Notes: generated from the sequence alone by a model not told the origin. Counted from the first letter of the stretch, positions 26,352 to 35,461 are shown. The stretch is DNA of 64,000 nt from Desulfotignum sp. (GCA_011390635.1 JAABSA010000014.1:1-64000); one strand, 5' to 3'. Translations and numbers: made by a program.

Positions 26352-27314
26352 CTATAAAACCCCTTTTTCTTTCCAGAATTTTTCAGCACCTGGATGGAAC
26401 GGGGTTACAACACCGGTGGGTCCAGATTTAATGGACATGCTCTTAAAGGTTTTTTTCTGGGACACCATATGTGCCAGGCCTTCATCTGTATAAATAAGTG
26501 ACAGCATTTTATAGACAGTATCGGCAGAGACATCTTTATGGGCTACCCACAGGGCGGAATCCTGGAAAGAGTTCACCTCATAGTCAACCCCTTTATAGGT
26601 GTTGGCCGGGATGCTGACTTTGGCGAAATAGGGATATTCCTTGTAAAAACCGGATTCTTGTGCATCTTTGTCAAGATTGACCATGGCGATGTCATTGGTC
26701 TGGGCCGCCATCATGACAGCACCGGTGGGATATCCCACAAACAGCCAGAACGCATCCAGCTGGTTGTTGCCGAATGCCTGGGCTGCATCATTGTATCCCA
26801 TGGCATTTCTTTCAATCTTGTCCCAGACACCCATGTGGGTGAAAAACAGTTCGCAGTTGGCAAATGCGCCGGAGCCGGCGTTGCCCACACCCACTTTTTT
26901 GCCTTCAAGATCTTTGACGCTTTTAATGCCTGAGTTGGCTTTTACCACCAACTGGGCCGGGGCCCCATACAGAAACGAGACAGCCAGTACGTTTTCATAT
27001 TTTGTGGGATCATTTTTCATTTTCCCGTTCCGGCCCTGGTATACATGGCCTGAATACACCACGCTCATCTGCTGACGGCCGGCATCGGTTTTTCTCAGGT
27101 TTTCCACAGAACCGGCTGAAGACTGTGCCTGAACCTTGAAATCAGGTTCCGCTTTAATGGGGTCGTACACCTGGATGGCATTGGCCACCACCTGGAAGGT
27201 ACCGCCGGCAGGGCCGCCGCCAAACACGACTCTTTCCTTGGCAAATGCAGACTGGCAGAACGCCATGGCAACAATAGCAGTAAAGCCGATGAATAATAGA
27301 TGTCTTGCTTTCAT
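26352..27314 (-). CDS. TAXI-family TRAP transporter solute-binding protein
   Basis: This 320-residue protein has a signal peptide (hydrophobic residues 5-24, cleavage after AFA) and the TAXI core: VVFGGGPAGGTFQVVANAI, the QAQSSAGSVENLRKT segment, VYSGHVYQGRNG, DLEGKKVGVGNAGSGAFANCE and MVSQKKTFKSMSIKSG. TAXI proteins bind the solute in the periplasm and hand it to the fused permease encoded next. The ribosome binding site AAGGAGG is ideal. It is the first gene of the operon; its ligand cannot be deduced. Confidence 0.94.
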   Translation of the reverse strand: MKARHLLFIGFTAIVAMAFCQSAFAKERVVFGGGPAGGTFQVVANAIQVYDPIKAEPDFKVQAQSSAGSVENLRKTDAGRQQMSVVYSGHVYQGRNGKMKNDPTKYENVLAVSFLYGAPAQLVVKANSGIKSVKDLEGKKVGVGNAGSGAFANCELFFTHMGVWDKIERNAMGYNDAAQAFGNNQLDAFWLFVGYPTGAVMMAAQTNDIAMVNLDKDAQESGFYKEYPYFAKVSIPANTYKGVDYEVNSFQDSALWVAHKDVSADTVYKMLSLIYTDEGLAHMVSQKKTFKSMSIKSGPTGVVTPFHPGAEKFWKEKGVL

Positions 27315-27436
27315 AAATCCTCCTTGTTAGTGGGGTAAAAAAATCGATCTCATATCATTTTCTACTCATACCACTTTAACAACATGAAAGTCACGGATCA
27401 ATTGGAAGATTTCTGATTGTTCTGTAGGAATTTTTC

Positions 27437-28225
27437 TTACAAAACCTGGTCGGTGCGGGTAAAAAGCCGGGAAAAACGTTGTCCGTTTCTGGAATGGGTT
27501 TTGTAAAAATTCAGACAGGTTTGAACCAGCGTCAGAACCTGGCCATGGGAATGAAGGTCCGGTATTTCCAGGGCCAGCCTGGGATGGCGGCCCAGACGTC
27601 CTCCCAGCAGGACCCGGAACCCGGATTCGGCAATTACAAGGGTCTGGGTGGGGCATACCTGGATGCATTTGCCGCAGCGCTGGCACAGGTGCATGTCTAT
27701 CACCGGGTTTTTTCTTTGTTTGGACACCCGGATCGCCTGATCCGGGCAGACCTGGACACAGGCATTGCACCCGGTGCAGACTGCGTTTCCCACAGCCGGC
27801 ACCATTGCCCCCATGATCCCGATATCCGCAATCTGGGGACGGGAGCAGGCATTGGGACAATCACACAATGCAACACAAAATTCATGGTGAAACCTGATAT
27901 GCTCACCCAGAGAAGATCTGAGAAAGGCCAGAATATCCGCCTGTTTGACCAGATTTTCCAGATCCGTCAAAAGATCTGCTGTGGAACAGGCTGCATGGGG
28001 GCAACAGCCCTCACTGCTAAAACAACCAGACACATCATATCCTTTCACCTGCTTTGCCATGCCCCCTTTGGCAAGAAACTGCTGCTTCAATGCGGTCACG
28101 TCAGCCATGTGCACCATGTATCTGCCCTGGTCCGCCACATGGGCAGCCACTTTTTGTTTCACCTTTTTACGGATGAAAAAAGGCGCCTTATTCACAGCAG
28201 CTTCCGCCTCAGGAGACCATTTCAT
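27437..28225 (-). CDS. PCP-reductase-like/siroheme-reductase-like 4Fe-4S protein
   Basis: The 262-residue protein has three parts. Residues 1-60 match the light-independent protochlorophyllide-reductase-type domain (MKWSPEAEAAVNKAPFFIRKKVK). Residues 60-145 include the Cys-rich CFSSEGCCPHAAC and FCVALCDCPNACSRPQI, resembling the 4Fe-4S/siroheme half-domain of nitrite/sulfite reductases. Two ferredoxin motifs follow (CTGCNACVQVCP, CQRCGKCIQVCP), then a C-terminal LLGGRLGRHPRLALEI stretch like the end of that reductase domain. It is thus a minimal sulfite/nitrite-reductase-like protein with its own ferredoxin. The reaction is unknown. It overlaps the upstream ferredoxin gene by four bases. Around 190 codons shorter than dissimilatory sulfite reductase subunits, it is not DsrA or DsrB. 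Confidence 0.75.
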   Translation of the reverse strand: MKWSPEAEAAVNKAPFFIRKKVKQKVAAHVADQGRYMVHMADVTALKQQFLAKGGMAKQVKGYDVSGCFSSEGCCPHAACSTADLLTDLENLVKQADILAFLRSSLGEHIRFHHEFCVALCDCPNACSRPQIADIGIMGAMVPAVGNAVCTGCNACVQVCPDQAIRVSKQRKNPVIDMHLCQRCGKCIQVCPTQTLVIAESGFRVLLGGRLGRHPRLALEIPDLHSHGQVLTLVQTCLNFYKTHSRNGQRFSRLFTRTDQVL

Positions 28226-28968
28226 GAAAGGATCTCTCCTCTGGCACTGACAGTGACCTGGGAAAAAGGAATATCCATGCCGCTGTTTTCCAAAGCCTTT
28301 TTTATAATGGCAGGCAGCCCGGCACAGCAGGGCACTTCCATGATCACAGCGGTGATGCTTTTGATGCCTGACTCCTTGAACACCCGGGTCAGTTTGTCCA
28401 CATATCCCTGTGCATCATCAAACTTGGGACAGCCGATCATAACCGCCTTGCCTGCCAGAAAATCTTTATGAAAAGAAGGATAGGCCACCGGCGCACAATC
28501 GGCAGCGATCAACAGGTCGGCATTTTTTAAAAACGGTGCATTGGCCGGCACCAGTCGGATCTGTACCGGCCAGTGGCCCAGGGCGGATGACCCCCCGGCT
28601 TCCTGTATCTTGGGCTGATTGGCACAGTCACAAGGGGAGGTGGAGAATGTTTTCAGGGCGGCTGAAGGACATCCCTTTGAAGCCGCATGCGGTTCTGCGG
28701 GGGCCGCCTCTTTTGTACCTGCCTGCTGTTTGAGCAGTTCATGAACTGCGGCTTCGTCAAAGTCCTCAGCTTCCCGTTCCACAATTTTCAGGGCACCTTG
28801 GGGACATTCCCCCAAACAGGCACCGAGGCCGTCACAATACTTGTCGGCAATGACCCGGGCTTTTCCATCCACGATCTGAATTGCACCTTCTGCACAGGAC
28901 GGCACACAATTACCGCACCCATCACATTTTTCATCATCTATTTCAATGATATTTCTCACTACTTTCAT
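28222..28968 (-). CDS. Dicluster ferredoxin-type iron-sulfur protein with C-terminal Cys domain
   Basis: The start is ATG 28968, eight bases after AAAGGAG, giving 248 residues; an upstream in-frame start at 29055 lies in the HD gene. The N-terminus is a 4Fe-4S ferredoxin domain (CDGCGNCVPSC and CDGLGACLGEC, the second pair modified). After a linker come SKGCPSA, PCDCANQP and a larger domain ending in MEVPCCAGLPAIIKKAL. This two-part protein is common in strict anaerobes near hybrid-cluster-protein or FNR-like regulator genes. It may pass electrons to the siroheme-like protein, with which it overlaps by four bases. The precise role is unknown. Confidence 0.85.
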   Translation of the reverse strand: MKVVRNIIEIDDEKCDGCGNCVPSCAEGAIQIVDGKARVIADKYCDGLGACLGECPQGALKIVEREAEDFDEAAVHELLKQQAGTKEAAPAEPHAASKGCPSAALKTFSTSPCDCANQPKIQEAGGSSALGHWPVQIRLVPANAPFLKNADLLIAADCAPVAYPSFHKDFLAGKAVMIGCPKFDDAQGYVDKLTRVFKESGIKSITAVIMEVPCCAGLPAIIKKALENSGMDIPFSQVTVSARGEILS

Positions 28969-28999
28969 TATATGCTCCTTTTTTGGCTGTATCTGCCGA

Positions 29000-29743
29000 T
29001 TATATTGGCTGCTTGTTCTGAATAAGGGTTTGTACCGCCAAATTTTTCCCGGCATCTGTCAGATAAATCCGATGAATTTTGGCTGACAAGGTGGTTGCAT
29101 CGATTTCATTTTTCCCCTGGCATTCCTTCATATTGGCCAGCCTGTCTGCATCATACACCACTTTGAAGTTGATGGTTTCATCAGGCCCGGAATGGTGATG
29201 GTGGGCAATGATATCACATACCTCCTCCACCAGTTCCTGTTTGGCCCCCAGTTTTTCCAAAATCTCTCTGGCCACTGGCGGGCCTTCCATGTGTTGATAT
29301 CGGGCCTCGGCAGATCCATGTTTTTTTTCTGCATTTTTTATACCGATATCATGAAGATAGGCTGCACACAGCACCACTGCCAAATCGGCTTTTTCCGTTT
29401 TTCCGATTTTTTCCGCATACCGGGCCACCCGGCCGGCATGTCCAATGCGTTTGAAATCAGTGGCAAAATACCGTTTCATTTCCACAGCTACCCGGTCTTT
29501 TAACAAATCTTCCTGCTGTGCCAAAAACTCTTCAGGCAGCGTGCCAAGGCATTGCTCGGCAAATTTGCAATAGGCAGCGCAGCCGAAATCCATCTTGGGG
29601 TTGACGATTTTTTTGCTGCAATGGCCGCAGCGCCGGGTTGCATCATCTTTGAAAAATTCCATGGCATGGCCGCATTCAGGGCAACGGGTTTCAAAAATTG
29701 CATCCTGGTCCCAGTACTGGGTATCTTGTCCCGGACATTTCAT
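29000..29743 (-). CDS. HD-domain phosphohydrolase with zinc-ribbon-like N-terminus
   Basis: The 247-residue protein begins with a Cys-rich region (CPECGHAM, RRCGHCSKKI, FGCAAYCKFAEQC; about residues 20-65) likely to bind metal. An HD domain follows: HAGRVARYAEKI with the first His, LCAAYLHDIGIKNAE with the HD pair, and DIIAHHHHSGPDE with further metal-binding His. HD domains hydrolyse phosphate esters, often of nucleotides. The ribosome binding site GGAAGG is close to the ATG. It is the first gene of the minus-strand three-gene operon divergent from the Crp/Fnr regulator. The 31-nt gap to the ferredoxin gene supports cotranscription. Confidence 0.88.
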   Translation of the reverse strand: MKCPGQDTQYWDQDAIFETRCPECGHAMEFFKDDATRRCGHCSKKIVNPKMDFGCAAYCKFAEQCLGTLPEEFLAQQEDLLKDRVAVEMKRYFATDFKRIGHAGRVARYAEKIGKTEKADLAVVLCAAYLHDIGIKNAEKKHGSAEARYQHMEGPPVAREILEKLGAKQELVEEVCDIIAHHHHSGPDETINFKVVYDADRLANMKECQGKNEIDATTLSAKIHRIYLTDAGKNLAVQTLIQNKQPI

Positions 29744-29800
29744 GGTCCACCTTCCTTGTTTTGTCTATTGAGATTAACATATACACTTTACATCCTGAAG

Positions 29801-29819
29801 CAAACCTACTATAGGTTTG
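29801..29819. promoter_or_regulatory. Inverted repeat, possible operator
   Basis: CAAACCTA and TAGGTTTG flank a three-base CTA in the divergent gap between the HD-protein and Crp/Fnr genes. A perfect 8-bp inverted repeat here could be an operator or a short hairpin in the minus-strand leader. On the minus strand its centre includes TATAGT, a possible -10 box. Confidence 0.4.
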
Positions 29820-29830
29820 GATATAAATCC

Positions 29831-29844
29831 TTGACCTGGATCAA
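29831..29844. promoter_or_regulatory. FNR/HcpR-like binding site in the divergent promoter
   Basis: TTGACCTGGATCAA matches the FNR consensus TTGAT-N4-ATCAA at nine of ten positions, and with its flanks reads CCTTGA-N6-TCAAGG. On the plus strand a TTTAAT -10-like box at 29868-29873 lies 30 nt from the site centre, close to the class II activation distance, so the neighbouring Crp/Fnr gene may control itself and the divergent Fe-S operon. Confidence 0.7.
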
Positions 29845-29948
29845 GGTGCGCGAATTTTTTGATTTTTTTTAATGGGCCGGGTTGATGTGAAACATCGTTT
29901 ACAATTACAGGAGCAGTCTACGGTATCGATATCTTAAAAACAATTCCT

Positions 29949-30596
29949 TTGTTTTCAGGATTGCCTTTGGACCAGCTGAAAACCCTTTCACACATTGCTG
30001 TTCGCATGGCGTTCAACCGCGGAGAAATGATTTTCCAGGAAGGGGATAAAGGCAATGGCATTTATATTGTGGAGACGGGGAAAATAAAGGTGTTCAAGCT
30101 GTCTTTGGATGGAAAAGAGCAGATTCTTCACATCTATGGACCTGGTCATACATTTGGCGAGGTCCCTGTTTTCCAGGGCAAAAGCTTTCCTGCATCAGCC
30201 ATGACCCTGGAACCTGCGGGTATTATATTTCTGCCCAGAGACCGGTTCGTGGAATTGATAACCTCCGCCCCTGCCCTGGCCATGAACATGCTGGCGGACC
30301 TTTCCAGCCGGCTGCGGGGCTTTACCGTGCAGATCGAAGCCTTAAGCCTCAAGGAAGTGCCGGCCAGACTGGCTGCTTATATCCTCACCCTGTCCAAAGA
30401 AAACGAAAATGCCCTTCAGATCAGCCTTCCCACCTCCAAGGCCCAGCTCTCAAACCTCATCGGCACCACACCCGAAACCATCTCCAGAATGCTCAAAAAA
30501 ATGGGTGATGCCGGCCTCATACAGGTGCAAACCCGCACCATTGAAATTCTGGATAAAGAAGGGCTGGAGGACTTATCTGAATCCGGCCGTCTGTAA
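29949..30596 (+). CDS. Crp/Fnr-family transcriptional regulator (start uncertain)
   Basis: The cyclic-nucleotide-binding-like sensor domain (FNRGEMIFQEGDKGNGIYIVETGKIKVF, GPGHTFGEVPVF) is followed by a dimerisation helix and a C-terminal HTH with TSKAQLSNLIGTTPETISRMLKKM. There is no N-terminal Fe-S Cys cluster, so it resembles HcpR/DNR more than FNR itself. The only conventional in-frame start is TTG 29949, yet the bases upstream read in frame DILKTIPLF, the usual first helix of Crp proteins. A purine-rich AGGAG lies at 29908-29912, so translation may begin at a rare codon near 29925-29931. It probably controls the divergent HD/ferredoxin operon through the box between them. Confidence 0.85.
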   Translation: MFSGLPLDQLKTLSHIAVRMAFNRGEMIFQEGDKGNGIYIVETGKIKVFKLSLDGKEQILHIYGPGHTFGEVPVFQGKSFPASAMTLEPAGIIFLPRDRFVELITSAPALAMNMLADLSSRLRGFTVQIEALSLKEVPARLAAYILTLSKENENALQISLPTSKAQLSNLIGTTPETISRMLKKMGDAGLIQVQTRTIEILDKEGLEDLSESGRL

Positions 30597-30869
30597 TGAT
30601 CACCCCCGAATCGTCTCATTACCCGCGCAATGGTCCTTGTTGTTTGCCTCTGATATTACCGCTTTGTATTTTATACTGGACTTGAACCCATTGTCATGGC
30701 ATAAAGAAACCACTGGTATGGCGCTGCCCGGCCATTGGGAACAGCCGGGGTTTACTGGATCACAGGCCCGATCAGAAAAGGAGCCGAAACCGCCTGAAAA
30801 TGCGATGTTATGAAATAAACCATCAATTTTATACCACGCATAATTTATTAACCTTGCCAAGGAGGAAAC

Positions 30870-32597
30870 ATGGGAAAATTACTGCGTATCAACACAAAAA
30901 GCAAAACCTTTACGTTTGATGAAATACCGGATAATTATGCCGGGCTCGGAGGAAGGGCGCTGACATCCAAAATGATCCTGGATGAAGTACCTGCCACCTG
31001 CCATCCTTTGGGAAAAAACAACAAACTCATCTTTGCACCTGGTGTTTTATCCGGATCACCTGCTGCTGATTCAGGACGGTTGTCTGCCGGTGCCAAATCT
31101 CCTTTGACCGGCGGCATCAAGGAAAGCAATGCAGGGGGGCTGGTGTCCCAGAAACTGGCAAAACTGGGTATCACCGCCCTGGTTCTGGAAGACAAACCAG
31201 ATTCAGATGGTTACAGCCTGGTGGTGGTGGACAAGGACGGGGTCAAAATCCTTCCGGCAGATGATCTGGCCAAAAAAGGCAATTACGATGTCATGGAAAC
31301 CCTCTGGGACAAATACGGAAAAAATGTGGGGGTTTTGAGCATCGGCCAGGCCGGTGAACAATGCCTGAAAGGTGCTTCCATCAACCAGGCGGACATGAAC
31401 GGCCGGCCGGGGCGGGCCCATGGCAGGGGCGGGCTCGGGGCCGTTATGGGATCCAAAAAAATCAAGGCCATCGTGGTGGATGACAAAGGTGCCTCCCGTG
31501 TGGAAATAAAGGACCCGGAAGCATTCAAGGCTGCCAACAAACGCTGGGTGGAAATGCTTCGAAACCATCCGGTCACCGGCGAAGGTCTGCCGGCTCTGGG
31601 TACTGCGGTTCTGGTGAATGTCATCAATGAAGCCGGCACCCTGCCCACCAAAAATTTTCGCTCCGGACGGTTTGACCATGCCCAGGCCATTTCCGGAGAG
31701 GCCATGGCGGAAACCATTCAAAAACGAAACGGCATCACCACAGAGGCCTGTCATCCCGGGTGTGTCATCAAATGCTCCAATGTGTACCATGGCAAAGACG
31801 GCAATTACCTGACCTGCGGATTTGAATATGAAACCATCTGGGCATTCGGGGCCCATACCACCATAAAAGATATGGATCACATTGCCATGCTGGACCGGCT
31901 CTGTGACGATTTTGGCCTGGATACCATTGAAACCGGTGTAACCATCGGCATTGCCATGGAAGGCGGCATGATTCCCTGGGGCGACGGCCAGGCTGCCATT
32001 GACCTGCTTTCCAAAGTGGGAGAATACGCACCTGAAGGCAAAATCATCGGCAATGGTGCCCTTTTCACAGGAGATGCCCTGGGTGTTGACAGAGTGCCGG
32101 TGGTGAAAAAACAGGCATTGCCGGCCTATGATCCCCGCACATGCAAAGGGGTTGGTGTCACCTATGCCACCACTCCCATGGGGGCGGACCATACTGCTGG
32201 TTACGGTGTCACCGCCAACATCCTGAGCGTCGGCGGAACAGTTGATCCCCACAAAAACGAAGGCAATATTGAATTGTCCCAGGGCCTGCAGATCGCCACC
32301 GCTGCCATTGATGCAGCCGGCCTGTGCCTGTTTGTGGCCTTTGCCGTCCTGGACAATGAAGACGGTCTGCCCACTGTGGCACAGATGCTCAATGCCAGGT
32401 ACGGGCTGAGCCTGACACCGGATGATATTCTTGAACTGGGAAAATCCATTCTGAGAAATGAAAAAGAGTTCAATAAAAAAGCCGGATTTACACAAATTGA
32501 TGATCAGCTGCCGGAAATGTTCACTGATCCGGTGCCTCCCCATAATGTTGCATGGGATTTTACCACCGAAGAACTGCAAAAAACCCTGAACTTCTAA
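30870..32597 (+). CDS. Aldehyde:ferredoxin oxidoreductase (tungsten cofactor family)
   Basis: This 575-residue protein has the AOR_N domain (GGRALTSKMILDEV, APGVLSGSPAADSGRL, SPLTGGIKESNAGG, GQAGEQCLKGASI with HGRGGLGAVMGSKKIKAI) and the helical AOR_C region. The 4Fe-4S ligands appear as C-x3-C-x3-C in ACHPGCVIKC and a distal Cys in DAAGLCLF. GVTYATTPMGADHTAGYG is the pterin-binding signature. AORs oxidise aldehydes to carboxylates with ferredoxin, or run in reverse. Length is slightly short of the archaeal 600. It appears monocistronic, with ribosome binding site AAGGAGG and a terminator directly after. The 273-nt gap upstream (30597-30869) shows no further gene. Confidence 0.95.
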   Translation: MGKLLRINTKSKTFTFDEIPDNYAGLGGRALTSKMILDEVPATCHPLGKNNKLIFAPGVLSGSPAADSGRLSAGAKSPLTGGIKESNAGGLVSQKLAKLGITALVLEDKPDSDGYSLVVVDKDGVKILPADDLAKKGNYDVMETLWDKYGKNVGVLSIGQAGEQCLKGASINQADMNGRPGRAHGRGGLGAVMGSKKIKAIVVDDKGASRVEIKDPEAFKAANKRWVEMLRNHPVTGEGLPALGTAVLVNVINEAGTLPTKNFRSGRFDHAQAISGEAMAETIQKRNGITTEACHPGCVIKCSNVYHGKDGNYLTCGFEYETIWAFGAHTTIKDMDHIAMLDRLCDDFGLDTIETGVTIGIAMEGGMIPWGDGQAAIDLLSKVGEYAPEGKIIGNGALFTGDALGVDRVPVVKKQALPAYDPRTCKGVGVTYATTPMGADHTAGYGVTANILSVGGTVDPHKNEGNIELSQGLQIATAAIDAAGLCLFVAFAVLDNEDGLPTVAQMLNARYGLSLTPDDILELGKSILRNEKEFNKKAGFTQIDDQLPEMFTDPVPPHNVAWDFTTEELQKTLNF

Positions 32598-32622
32598 TCC
32601 ATATATTCTTTCCTGAACGATG

Positions 32623-32654
32623 CAAAAGGGCAGAAAAGTTTTTCTGCCCTTTTG
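32623..32654 (+). terminator. Intrinsic terminator after the AOR gene
   Basis: CAAAAGGGCAGAAA and TTTCTGCCCTTTTG form a perfect 14-bp stem around a four-base AGTT loop, 26 nt past the AOR stop. The TTTT inside the 3' arm followed by GTGATTT makes it a plausible, possibly bidirectional terminator. Confidence 0.8.
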
Positions 32655-32749
32655 TGATTTCCTGGATTTATCCCATCCGTTCTGGTAATATACCGGACTG
32701 TTGGTGTAGTAAAAAACTGCCATAACCCCATAAAAAACCAGAGAGAACC

Positions 32750-34045
32750 ATGAAACTTTTTGAATACCCTTCCGCTGAAGCCCGGGAACGTGTAAAAAAT
32801 ATCATTGACAGGGGCCTGGGATTTTCCCGGGATGATTATGACAATGTCCTGGGTTATATCAATGGTGTCAAAGCCGGTGGGGACCGGGCCCTGGTGGAAT
32901 ACACCAACCGGTTTGATTCTACTGCCGTTACCCTGGAAACCCTCAAAGTGACAAAAACCGAGTTTGACGAAGCTCTGGCATCGGTGGATTCCCGATTTTT
33001 AAACACCCTGGATCGTGCCATCCTTCAGCTCACCCAATTTCATGAAAAACAAAAGCAAAATGCCTGGATAGACACTCCCAGAAACGGTGTCATGGTAGGC
33101 CAGCTGGTCAGGCCGGTGGGAGCGGCCGGTGTATATGCGCCGGGAGCCAAAGGCGGAAAAACCCCGCTTTTGTCATCCGTACTCATGGGCGGGATTCCGG
33201 CCAGGGTTGCGGGCGTGCCATCCATTGTCCTGATGACCCCGCCCATGGAAAACGGAAAAATCAACCCCCATATCCTGGCAGCTGCCGGCAAGGTGGGCAT
33301 CACCTCTGTGTTCAAGGCCGGCAGTGCATGGGCCATTGCAGCCCTGGCCCATGGCACGGATCAGGTGCCAAAAGTGGATGTGATTGTAGGACCGGGCAAT
33401 ATCTATGTGACCCTGGCCAAAAAAATCGTGGCAGGTACGGTGGGTATTGATATGATCGCAGGGCCCAGTGAAATTCTGATCATTGCGGACAAATATGCAG
33501 ACCCTGAATTTGTTGCAGCCGATCTTTTGTCCCAGGCTGAGCATGATGCCATGGCATCCGCCATCCTGGTGACCGATTCCAGGCAGCTTGCCCGTGAAAC
33601 AGCAGAGGCCCTGGAACGTCAGCTCAAGGCTCTGCCCCGTCAGGAAACCGCGCGGCAGTCCATAGACAATTTCGGGGCCGTGATGCTGGTGCCTGATATT
33701 GAAACCGGCATTGCACTGTCCAACCGCCTGGCCCCGGAACACCTGGAATTGATGGTGTCGCAGCCCTTTGATTATATCGACAGGATACAGAATGCAGGTG
33801 CCCTGTTTCTGGGGTCCTACACCCCTGAACCCATGGGTGATTACATCGCCGGTCCCAACCATGTATTGCCCACCGCCGGTACGGCCCGCTTTTCCTCCGC
33901 CCTGGGGGTGGACCATTTTACCAAAAAAACCAGCCTGATTCACTATACACAAACCGCTTTTCAAAATGAGGCGGATGATGTCATCCGCCTGGCGGAAATA
34001 GAAGGCCTGCACGCCCACGCCAATTCGGTAAAAATCAGAAAATAA
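32750..34045 (+). CDS. hisD: Histidinol dehydrogenase
   Basis: This 431-residue protein shows the HisD pattern: RPVGAAGVYAPGAKGGKTPLLSSVLM, VDVIVGPGNIYVTLAKK, GTVGIDMIAGPSEI, ADLLSQAEHDAMASAIL and the C-terminal AGALFLGSYTPEPMGDYIAGPNHVLPT with zinc-ligand His, ending GLHAHANSVKIRK. It catalyses the last two NAD-dependent oxidations of L-histidinol to histidine in the cytoplasm. Length is normal. No other his biosynthesis gene adjoins it; hisS follows after 116 nt. Confidence 0.97.
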   Translation: MKLFEYPSAEARERVKNIIDRGLGFSRDDYDNVLGYINGVKAGGDRALVEYTNRFDSTAVTLETLKVTKTEFDEALASVDSRFLNTLDRAILQLTQFHEKQKQNAWIDTPRNGVMVGQLVRPVGAAGVYAPGAKGGKTPLLSSVLMGGIPARVAGVPSIVLMTPPMENGKINPHILAAAGKVGITSVFKAGSAWAIAALAHGTDQVPKVDVIVGPGNIYVTLAKKIVAGTVGIDMIAGPSEILIIADKYADPEFVAADLLSQAEHDAMASAILVTDSRQLARETAEALERQLKALPRQETARQSIDNFGAVMLVPDIETGIALSNRLAPEHLELMVSQPFDYIDRIQNAGALFLGSYTPEPMGDYIAGPNHVLPTAGTARFSSALGVDHFTKKTSLIHYTQTAFQNEADDVIRLAEIEGLHAHANSVKIRK

Positions 34046-34161
34046 CCTTTTTCCCCACAAAAGTTTCAGGATTACGGCTTGACGAACAGGTTGATTTCAC
34101 ACTATAAAGACCGTTTGTATATTATTTTGATATTAACACAAGATGTAAAGATAAAACCATC

Positions 34162-35421
34162 ATGCAGACCATAAGAGGGTTCAGAGATATACTGCCGGAA
34201 CATATCCGGCTGTGGCAGAAAGTGGAAACCCTGGCATATGAACTATTTGCGGCATTTGACTACCGGGAAATCCGCATTCCCGTGCTGGAGAAAACCCAGC
34301 TTTTCGCCCGCAGCATCGGAGAGGCCACTGACATTGTTGAAAAAGAGATGTACACCTTTGAAGACCGCAATAAAGAGAAGCTGACCCTGCGGCCGGAAGC
34401 CACCGCATCCATCTGCCGGGCCTATATCCAGCATAAGCTGTATGCCAGTGATCCAGTGCGCAAGTTTTTCATGACCGGTCCCATGTTCCGGCGGGAAAGA
34501 CCACAGAAAGGCCGCTACCGACAATTTTACCAGATTGATGCCGAGGTGTTCGGCATTGCTTCTGCGTTTGTGGATTGTGAGCTGATTTTTTTATTAAATG
34601 AATTATTCACGCGGCTGGGCCTCACGTGTCTCACCGCCCATATCAACAGTCTGGGATGCCCGGATTGCAGACCTGCCTTTACCCAATCTTTGCTGGGTTT
34701 TCTGGGTGAAAAAAAACAGGACCTGTGCGATATCTGCCAGCGGCGGATGACAAAAAATCCCATGCGTATCCTGGATTGCAAAACCCAGACCTGTCAAGAG
34801 GTTCTGGCCGGGGCACCTGCAACGGTTGACCATCTGTGCCCGGCCTGTGAAGACCATTTTCATACGGTTAAAACCACGTTACAAAAACAGGGGGTGGATT
34901 TTTTCATTGACAAATCCCTGGTCCGGGGCCTGGACTACTACACCAGAACCGCCTGGGAAATTCAGACCACCGCTTTGGGAGCCCAGAGTGCTGTAGCCGG
35001 CGGGGGCAGATATGACGGCCTGGTGGCGGAGCTGGGAGGACCGGACACCCCTGCCATCGGGTTTGCCATCGGGTTCGACCGGCTGGTGGAAGTCATGGAA
35101 CAGCTGGAACAGTTACCGGAAGAACCCGGCCTGGATCTGTTCATCGTGGCCCTGGAGGATCCTGCTATGGAAATGGCCTATCATCTGTCCTGTGACCTGA
35201 ATCAGGCTGGTATCAGAACCGGCACGGATTTCAGAGGAAAAAGTCTCAAAGCCCTTATGAAAAGGGCAGACAAACGCAATGCCCGCCATGTCCTTATTGC
35301 CGGACCATCCGAACTCAAAGACAAGGCATTGATTTTGCGAAACATGGTTACCAGAGAACAGACCACCATCCCCATGGACCAGCTGGTACCTGCACTGAAA
35401 AAAATTTTACAAACCACATAA
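34162..35421 (+). CDS. hisS: Histidyl-tRNA synthetase
   Basis: The 419-residue class II synthetase begins with the typical MQTIRGFRDILPEH and contains motif 1 around REIRIPVLEKTQLF, TLRPEATASICRAY with motif 2 GPMFRRERPQKGRYRQFYQID, the His-A motif LVRGLDYYTRTAWE, AGGGRYDGLVAELGG and motif 3 AIGFAIGFDRLVE. The C-terminal anticodon-binding domain (about 325-419) has the expected LFIVALEDPAMEMAY fold. The tRNA-His charging role is certain by family. It is followed at a 40-nt distance by aspS, a common pairing. Confidence 0.97.
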   Translation: MQTIRGFRDILPEHIRLWQKVETLAYELFAAFDYREIRIPVLEKTQLFARSIGEATDIVEKEMYTFEDRNKEKLTLRPEATASICRAYIQHKLYASDPVRKFFMTGPMFRRERPQKGRYRQFYQIDAEVFGIASAFVDCELIFLLNELFTRLGLTCLTAHINSLGCPDCRPAFTQSLLGFLGEKKQDLCDICQRRMTKNPMRILDCKTQTCQEVLAGAPATVDHLCPACEDHFHTVKTTLQKQGVDFFIDKSLVRGLDYYTRTAWEIQTTALGAQSAVAGGGRYDGLVAELGGPDTPAIGFAIGFDRLVEVMEQLEQLPEEPGLDLFIVALEDPAMEMAYHLSCDLNQAGIRTGTDFRGKSLKALMKRADKRNARHVLIAGPSELKDKALILRNMVTREQTTIPMDQLVPALKKILQTT

Positions 35422-35461
35422 TGGATAGAGGACATACCAGGTGACAGATTTATTAGGAAAT

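Noticed and set aside
31203-32723. Long open frame of 506 codons on the minus strand opposite the aldehyde:ferredoxin oxidoreductase gene
   Set aside because: It is antisense to a clearly conserved AOR coding sequence, its translation has no recognisable domain and is rich in His, Gly and Phe, as codon-complement shadows are.
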